Assembly: GCA_001942415.1 (NCBI GenBank)
Contig: MKJX01000168.1
Coordinates: forward strand, 1 to 64,000
DNA: 64,000 nt
Direction: 5' to 3'
Source of the DNA: Pseudonocardia sp. CNS-139
GTDB lineage: Bacteria > Actinomycetota > Actinomycetes > Mycobacteriales > Pseudonocardiaceae
In this document: positions 60,059-64,000 of the stretch, piece after piece
How the letters are laid out: every line of letters begins with the position of its first letter
Position numbering within the stretch: position 1 is the first letter of the stretch
The notes under the pieces: generated by a model
What the model was told of the DNA's origin: nothing
Databases searched by the model: none
The model's input: only the letters and a program-made list of their open reading frames with translations
Made by a program: the position numbers and the translations under genes

Positions 60059-60088
60059 GGTCGCAAGTAAGAGAACGGCGCGCTCTTG

Positions 60089-60094
60089 TACGGT
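60089..60094 (+). promoter_or_regulatory. -10 element of leaderless tetR-type promoter
   Basis: TACGGT ends 6 nt before the GTG at 60101, at leaderless spacing, and abuts the AAGAG/CTCTT dyad so that a repressor bound there would block it. Confidence 0.45.
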
Positions 60095-60100
60095 CGAGGG

Positions 60101-60775
60101 GTGACACCCACGGCGGAGGCCCCGTTCGAGCGCGCCCGCAGCCCGCAGCAGCGGGAGATGCGGCGGCGGGCGATCCTCGACGTCGCGCAGGACATGCTCG
60201 CCACCACGCCGGTGGAGGAGATCAGCCTGCGCGCCCTCAGCCGCCGCGCCGGACTGGCGTCGTCCAACGTGCTGCGGTACTTCGGCAGCCGCGAGACGAT
60301 CTTCCTGGAGGTCGTCGACCGGCTCTGGACGCGCTGGCTCGACGACCTCCAGGAGCGGCTGGCCGGACTCGGGCCGGCTCCCGACCGGCCCGACGTCGCA
60401 CGCACGGTCGCGGCGTCGCTGGCCGCGCACCCGCAGTTCTGCGAGCTCGTGAGCGTGCAGTCGAGCGTGCTCGAACGCAACGCGTCGGTCGAGGACATCG
60501 TGTCGTTCAAACGGCGGGCGCTGGCCCACCGCGACCGCACCGCCAGCCTGGTGGCCGGGGCCGTGCCGGGGCTCGGCGAGCGGGCGGCGCGCGAGCTGAC
60601 CTCGCTGACCACCACGTTCGTGGCCGGGCTGTGGCCACTGGCCAACCCGGGGCCGGCAGTCGCGGCGGCGACGGCCACGCCGGACCTGGCCGCGGCGCAC
60701 GTCGACTTCACGACGCGGCTCACGCGGATGCTCGACCTGCTGATCACCGCGCTGCGGGACGGGGAGGCGGGCTGA
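60101..60775 (+). CDS. TetR-family transcriptional regulator
   Basis: 224 residues from GTG 60101 (an in-frame TTG at 60086 lies within the operator). HTH: RRRAILDVAQDMLATTPVEE, ISLRALSRRAGLASSNVLRY then FGSRETIFLEVVDRLW. The C-terminal ligand domain is typical and not informative. Divergent from the aldehyde dehydrogenase gene with inverted repeats between; probably a local repressor responding to a substrate or its CoA ester. Confidence 0.9.
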   Translation: MTPTAEAPFERARSPQQREMRRRAILDVAQDMLATTPVEEISLRALSRRAGLASSNVLRYFGSRETIFLEVVDRLWTRWLDDLQERLAGLGPAPDRPDVARTVAASLAAHPQFCELVSVQSSVLERNASVEDIVSFKRRALAHRDRTASLVAGAVPGLGERAARELTSLTTTFVAGLWPLANPGPAVAAATATPDLAAAHVDFTTRLTRMLDLLITALRDGEAG

Positions 60776-61119
60776 CCAGCGCGCACGGGCCCGGCCGCCG
60801 CGGGCGGGGCCGGGCCGCGCCGGCACGCACGGACTCGCGGCCACCCCCCGCCCTCCCAAGGGGGGCGACCCCGGCTCCAGCCTATCGGCCATCCGGGGGT
60901 GCCACGGGCTGTCGGTGGAAGCTGTGGACAACCGCGTGCGAGGTGGACAACTCGCCGCGCGGCGGGCCGTCGCCCGGTTCGGCGTTGGTACATTCGGGCC
61001 AACCTTGCGGTTGCCGCTACTCTCGGTATCAGAGTGCGGCTCTGGCCTCTCAAGTACAGGTCCAGTGCAGGGCCCGCCCGGGCCGCACCTGCACACGCCA
61101 TCCGCCGGGGAGGGTGCCC
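60776..61119. other. Intergenic region before SARP regulator
   Basis: 344 bp without a gene. It begins with a terminator-like hairpin (60788-60816) and a second weak stem (CCCCCC 60844-60849, GGGGGG 60860-60865). It contains two 9-bp direct repeats GTGGACAAC (60924-60932 and 60943-60951), the first forming an exact actinobacterial DnaA box (TTGTCCACA on the minus strand). The 3' part near 60985-61025 is less GC-rich and probably holds the SARP promoter, but no convincing -35/-10 pair was found. Confidence 0.5.
60788..60816 (+). terminator. Terminator-like hairpin after TetR gene
   Basis: GGCCCGGCC (60788-60796) pairs perfectly with GGCCGGGCC (60808-60816) across an 11-nt loop, 13 nt after the TetR stop. 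No T-run follows, as is common in actinobacteria. Confidence 0.5.
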
Positions 61120-64000
61120 ATGACCACCGACGACGACACAGACGACACCGACGGGCCACGGTTCGCGCTGCTCGGGCCGGTCCGGGCCTGGCGGGGGGAC
61201 ACGGAGATCCCGCTGGGCTCCGGGCAGCAGCGTGCGGTGCTGGCCGTCCTGCTGCTGCGCGGCAACACCCACACGTCCGTCGGAGGGCTCGTCGACGCGC
61301 TCTGGGAGGAGCCGCCGCGTTCGGCCGAACAGGTGATTCGCACCTACGTCTACCGGCTCCGGCGGATACTCCAGCCGTCCGGATCGTCACGGCCCGTGAT
61401 CAGGTCGGTCGGGAGCGGATACGTCGTCGCGACCGGCCCGCGGACGTCGGACGTCGCCGCGTTCCGGCACGCGACGGCCGAGGCGGAGCGGGCGCGGCGG
61501 GACGGCGACGCCGCCGCGGCGGCCGCGCACCTGCAGGCCGGGCTCGCGCTCTGGCACGGGGACGCGCTGACCGATGTCCCCGGCCCGTTCGCCGACGCGC
61601 AGCGGGAGGCCCTGCACCGGATGCGGCACACCGCCACCGAGCACCTGCTCGCCGCGGAGGTCGACCTCGGCGCCTCCGGTGACACGGTCGCCCAGATCAC
61701 CGGCCTCCTCGACCAGAACCCGCTGAACGAACGGCTGCGGGAGCTGCTCATGCTCGCCCTCTACCGGCGGGGCGAGCAGGCGGGCGCGCTCGACGTCTAC
61801 CGCCGGGGCGTTGACGTGCTCTCCGCGGAGCTGGGGATCGACCCCGGCCCGGGGCTGCGCGCCATGTTCGACCGCATCCTCCGGGCCGACCCCGCGCTGC
61901 TGCTCCCACCGGCGCCCCGGCCGGCCGAGGCCGGGACCGCCGGGACCGCCACGCCCGCCGGGCCCGCGGCCCCGGCACGGCCCGGGACGGTGGTGCCGGC
62001 CCAGCTGCCCGCGGCGCTGCCCACGTTCGCCGGGCGGGCCGAGGACGTGGCGCGGCTGGAGAGCCTGCTCGTGCCCGACGCCGCGCACCCCACGCCGGCG
62101 GTCGCGGTGGTGTCCGGGATGGCCGGGGTCGGCAAGACCACGCTGGCCGTGCACTGGGCCCACCGCGTCTCCCACCACTACCCGGACGGGGCGCTCTACC
62201 TCAGGCTGCACGGCTTCGACGTCAACGGGGTCGCGACGCCCACCGGCGAGGCGATCGGCACCGTGCTGCAGGCGTTCGGTGTGCCGAACGACCGGATCCC
62301 GCTCGACCTCGACGCGAAGACGGCGCTGTACCGCAGCGTGCTCGCCACCCGCCGCGTGCTCCTGCTGCTCGACGACGCCCAGGACGCCGAGCAGGTGCGG
62401 CCGCTGCTGCCGGGCGGGCCGGGCTCGCTGGTGATCGTCACCAGCCGCAACCGGCTGACCGGCCTCGTCGCCCTCGACGGGGCGCGCTCGGTGCGGCTCG
62501 ACCCGCTGGACACCGCCACCGCGAACGACGTGCTCGTCGCGCGGCTGGGCGCGGAGCGGGTCGCCGCCGAGCCGGACGCCGTCGCCGAGCTGATCCGGCA
62601 GTGCGCGGGGCTGCCGCTGGCGCTCGCCGTGATCGCGACGCGGGCGATCACGCACAGCTCGTTCACCCTCGGCGACCTCGCCGCCGAGCTGCGCACGCTG
62701 CGCGCCGCGCTCGACGCGTTCGACGACGACGAGGCGGCGCTGAACCTGCGTGCGGTGTTCTCCTGCTCGTACCGGGCGCTCGGCGCGACGCGGCCCGGCT
62801 CTTCCGGCTGCTCGCCGAGCACGCCGACCCCGAGTTCGGCCCGGCCGGGGCGGCCGCCGCGCTGGCGCTCCCGGTCGAGCGCGTGCGGCCCGTCCTCGAC
62901 GAGCTGACCCGCACGGAGCTCGTCATGGAACGGCGCCGCGCCGCTACACCTACCACGACCTGCTGCGCTCGTACGCGATCGAGCTGAGCGCCGAGCAGGA
63001 CTCCCCCGTGGACCGTGCGGCCGCGCGCCACCGGTTCTTCGACTACCTGCTCCACAGCGGCTGGTCGGCCACGTCCCAGCTCTACCCGAACACCGACCTC
63101 GGCGACCCGCCGCTGCAGATGCCGGCCGGCACCGAGACCTTCACGGACAAGCCGACCGCGCTGACGTGGATGTCCCGGCAGCACCCGGTGATCCGGTCGG
63201 CGGTCGCGGCCGCGGAGCGGGCCGGCGAGGACGGCTACGTCTGCTCGCTGGCCCGGGTCATCTCCGGGTTCCTGCAGCGCCAGGACCTGTGGGAGGACCA
63301 GCTCACGGTGCAGGGAAAGGCCGTCGAGGCGGCCCGGCGCAGCGGCGACGAGGCGGCGCGGGCCCGGGCGCACCGCACGATGGGCACCACGTACTCCCGG
63401 CTGGGCCGGCACGGCGACGCCATCAAGCACTTCGCCACGGCGCACGACCTGCTCGTGGAGCTCGGGGACCGCCGCGGCCTCGGCCAGCTGCATCGCGGGC
63501 TCGCCGCCGCGTGGGGCAACCAGAACCGCTTCGACATCGCGCTCACCCAGTCCCGGGAGGCACACGACCACTACGTGCTCGCGAGCGACACGGCCGGGCG
63601 GGCGGCCGCGCTCAACGACATCGGGTGGTGCCTCGCCCAGCTCCGACGGCACGACGAGGGGATGACGGCCTGCCGGGAGGCGCTCACGCTCTTCCAGGAC
63701 CTCGGCAACGACGACGCGCGGCCAGCGCGTGGCACAGCATCGGCTACATCCACCTCGACCTCGGGGAGGCGGCGGAGGCGGCGCGCTGCTTCGCGCGGTC
63801 GATCGAGCTGTTCACGCTGCTCGGCGACCTGCCCTCGCTGGCGCTGGCCCTCACGCACCTCGGCGAGGCCGAGGACGCCGCCGGCAACGTCGAGGCCGCG
63901 AACGACGCCTACCGGTCGGCGATCGCCATCTACGACCGCCTCACGCCCAACCAGGCCGACCGGCTCCGCCAGCGCCTGCTCGACCGGTCCCCGGACGCGG
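61120..64000 (+). CDS. AfsR/SARP-family regulator with NB-ARC and TPR domains (partial at window edge)
   Basis: At least 960 residues after repairs near 62800, 62940 and 63719; the 3' end is outside. Order: OmpR-like winged helix (FALLGPVRAWRGDTEIPLGS, LVDALWEEPPRSAEQVIRTY), bacterial transcriptional activation domain (ALWHGDALTDVPGPFADAQR, LNERLRELLMLALYRRGEQA), Ala/Pro linker, NB-ARC ATPase with Walker A SGMAGVGKTTLAVHWA and LLLLDDAQDAEQV, then TPR repeats (RAHRTMGTTYSRLGRHGDAI, AALNDIGWCLAQLRRHDEGM). Pleiotropic or pathway-specific activator; SARPs bind direct repeats spaced by a helical turn. ATG at 61120. Confidence 0.9.

Noticed and set aside
60844..60865. C6/G6 stem as a second terminator
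   Set aside because: Six base pairs with a 10-nt loop is common by chance at this GC content, and the hairpin at 60788 already serves the TetR gene.
59128..62907. A single plus-strand frame from inside the aldehyde dehydrogenase region to the SARP gene
   Set aside because: The first 2 kb are antisense or intergenic with no conserved motif. The SARP protein starts cleanly at the ATG at 61120.

Overview
This 64 kb window is very GC-rich. It has many GTG starts, four-base start/stop overlaps, at least two leaderless promoters, a group 1h-type [NiFe] hydrogenase, a mycofactocin-coupled SDR, an F420/LLM-type oxidoreductase and an AfsR/SARP-type regulator. Together these point to an actinobacterium, most likely of the Pseudonocardia kind; that placement is inference. 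No rRNA, tRNA, CRISPR array or mobile element was recognised.

Sequence quality shapes the whole annotation. About 60 reading-frame breaks fall in otherwise well-conserved genes. Almost every one is repaired by restoring one missing base, usually in a G/C run. I read them as consensus deletions, not pseudogenes, and annotate each gene across its breaks, giving approximate break positions.

Layout. (1) 1-9883, minus strand: one compact operon for a cytoplasmic high-affinity hydrogenase, in the order hhyS, hhyL, NifU-like protein, DUF5947-like, DUF6084-like, a 441-residue unknown, maturation protease, hypC, hypD, hypE, hypA, hypB (cut by the edge). (2) 10112-13074: a stand-alone LigD-type polymerase, a divergent leaderless HxlR regulator, trpC and a mycofactocin-coupled SDR. 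(3) 13154-17334, minus: thiolase, nitronate monooxygenase-like protein, HSD10-like SDR, DoxX protein and crotonase. (4) 17493-23426, minus: hemerythrin protein, Baeyer-Villiger monooxygenase, ring-cleavage-type VOC dioxygenase, FAD oxidoreductase and split-barrel protein, with a divergent HsaA-like flavin monooxygenase. (5) 24780-31043, minus: two operons rich in SDRs, with a 3-hydroxyisobutyrate-dehydrogenase-like enzyme, a SnoaL-like protein and a crotonase. (6) 31134-41433, plus: amidohydrolase, acyl-CoA synthetase, LLM oxidoreductase, then VOC-APH kinase, acyl-CoA dehydrogenase, SDR, VOC, DUF35, thiolase-fold protein and SDR. (7) 42233-52372: acyl-CoA dehydrogenases, two of them in pairs, a MaoC pair, a BBE-type FAD oxidase, a CoA-transferase and a metallo-hydrolase. 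(8) 52512-55970: a TRAP transporter closed by a strong hairpin. (9) 56032-64000: a GntR/FCD regulator, crotonase plus SDR, an aldehyde dehydrogenase with divergent TetR regulator, and a SARP/NB-ARC/TPR regulator cut by the right edge.

Read together, 13-60 kb looks like an accessory catabolic island for import, CoA activation and beta-oxidation-like breakdown of an unknown, probably cyclic or branched, carbon source. AT-rich operator-like islands punctuate it and fall into a few shared motif families. The most unusual elements are the kinase plus acyl-CoA dehydrogenase module at 34835-37698, the shared palindromes at 17408, 43399 and 56899, and two copies of a direct repeat phased at 11 bp (13099 and 23499).
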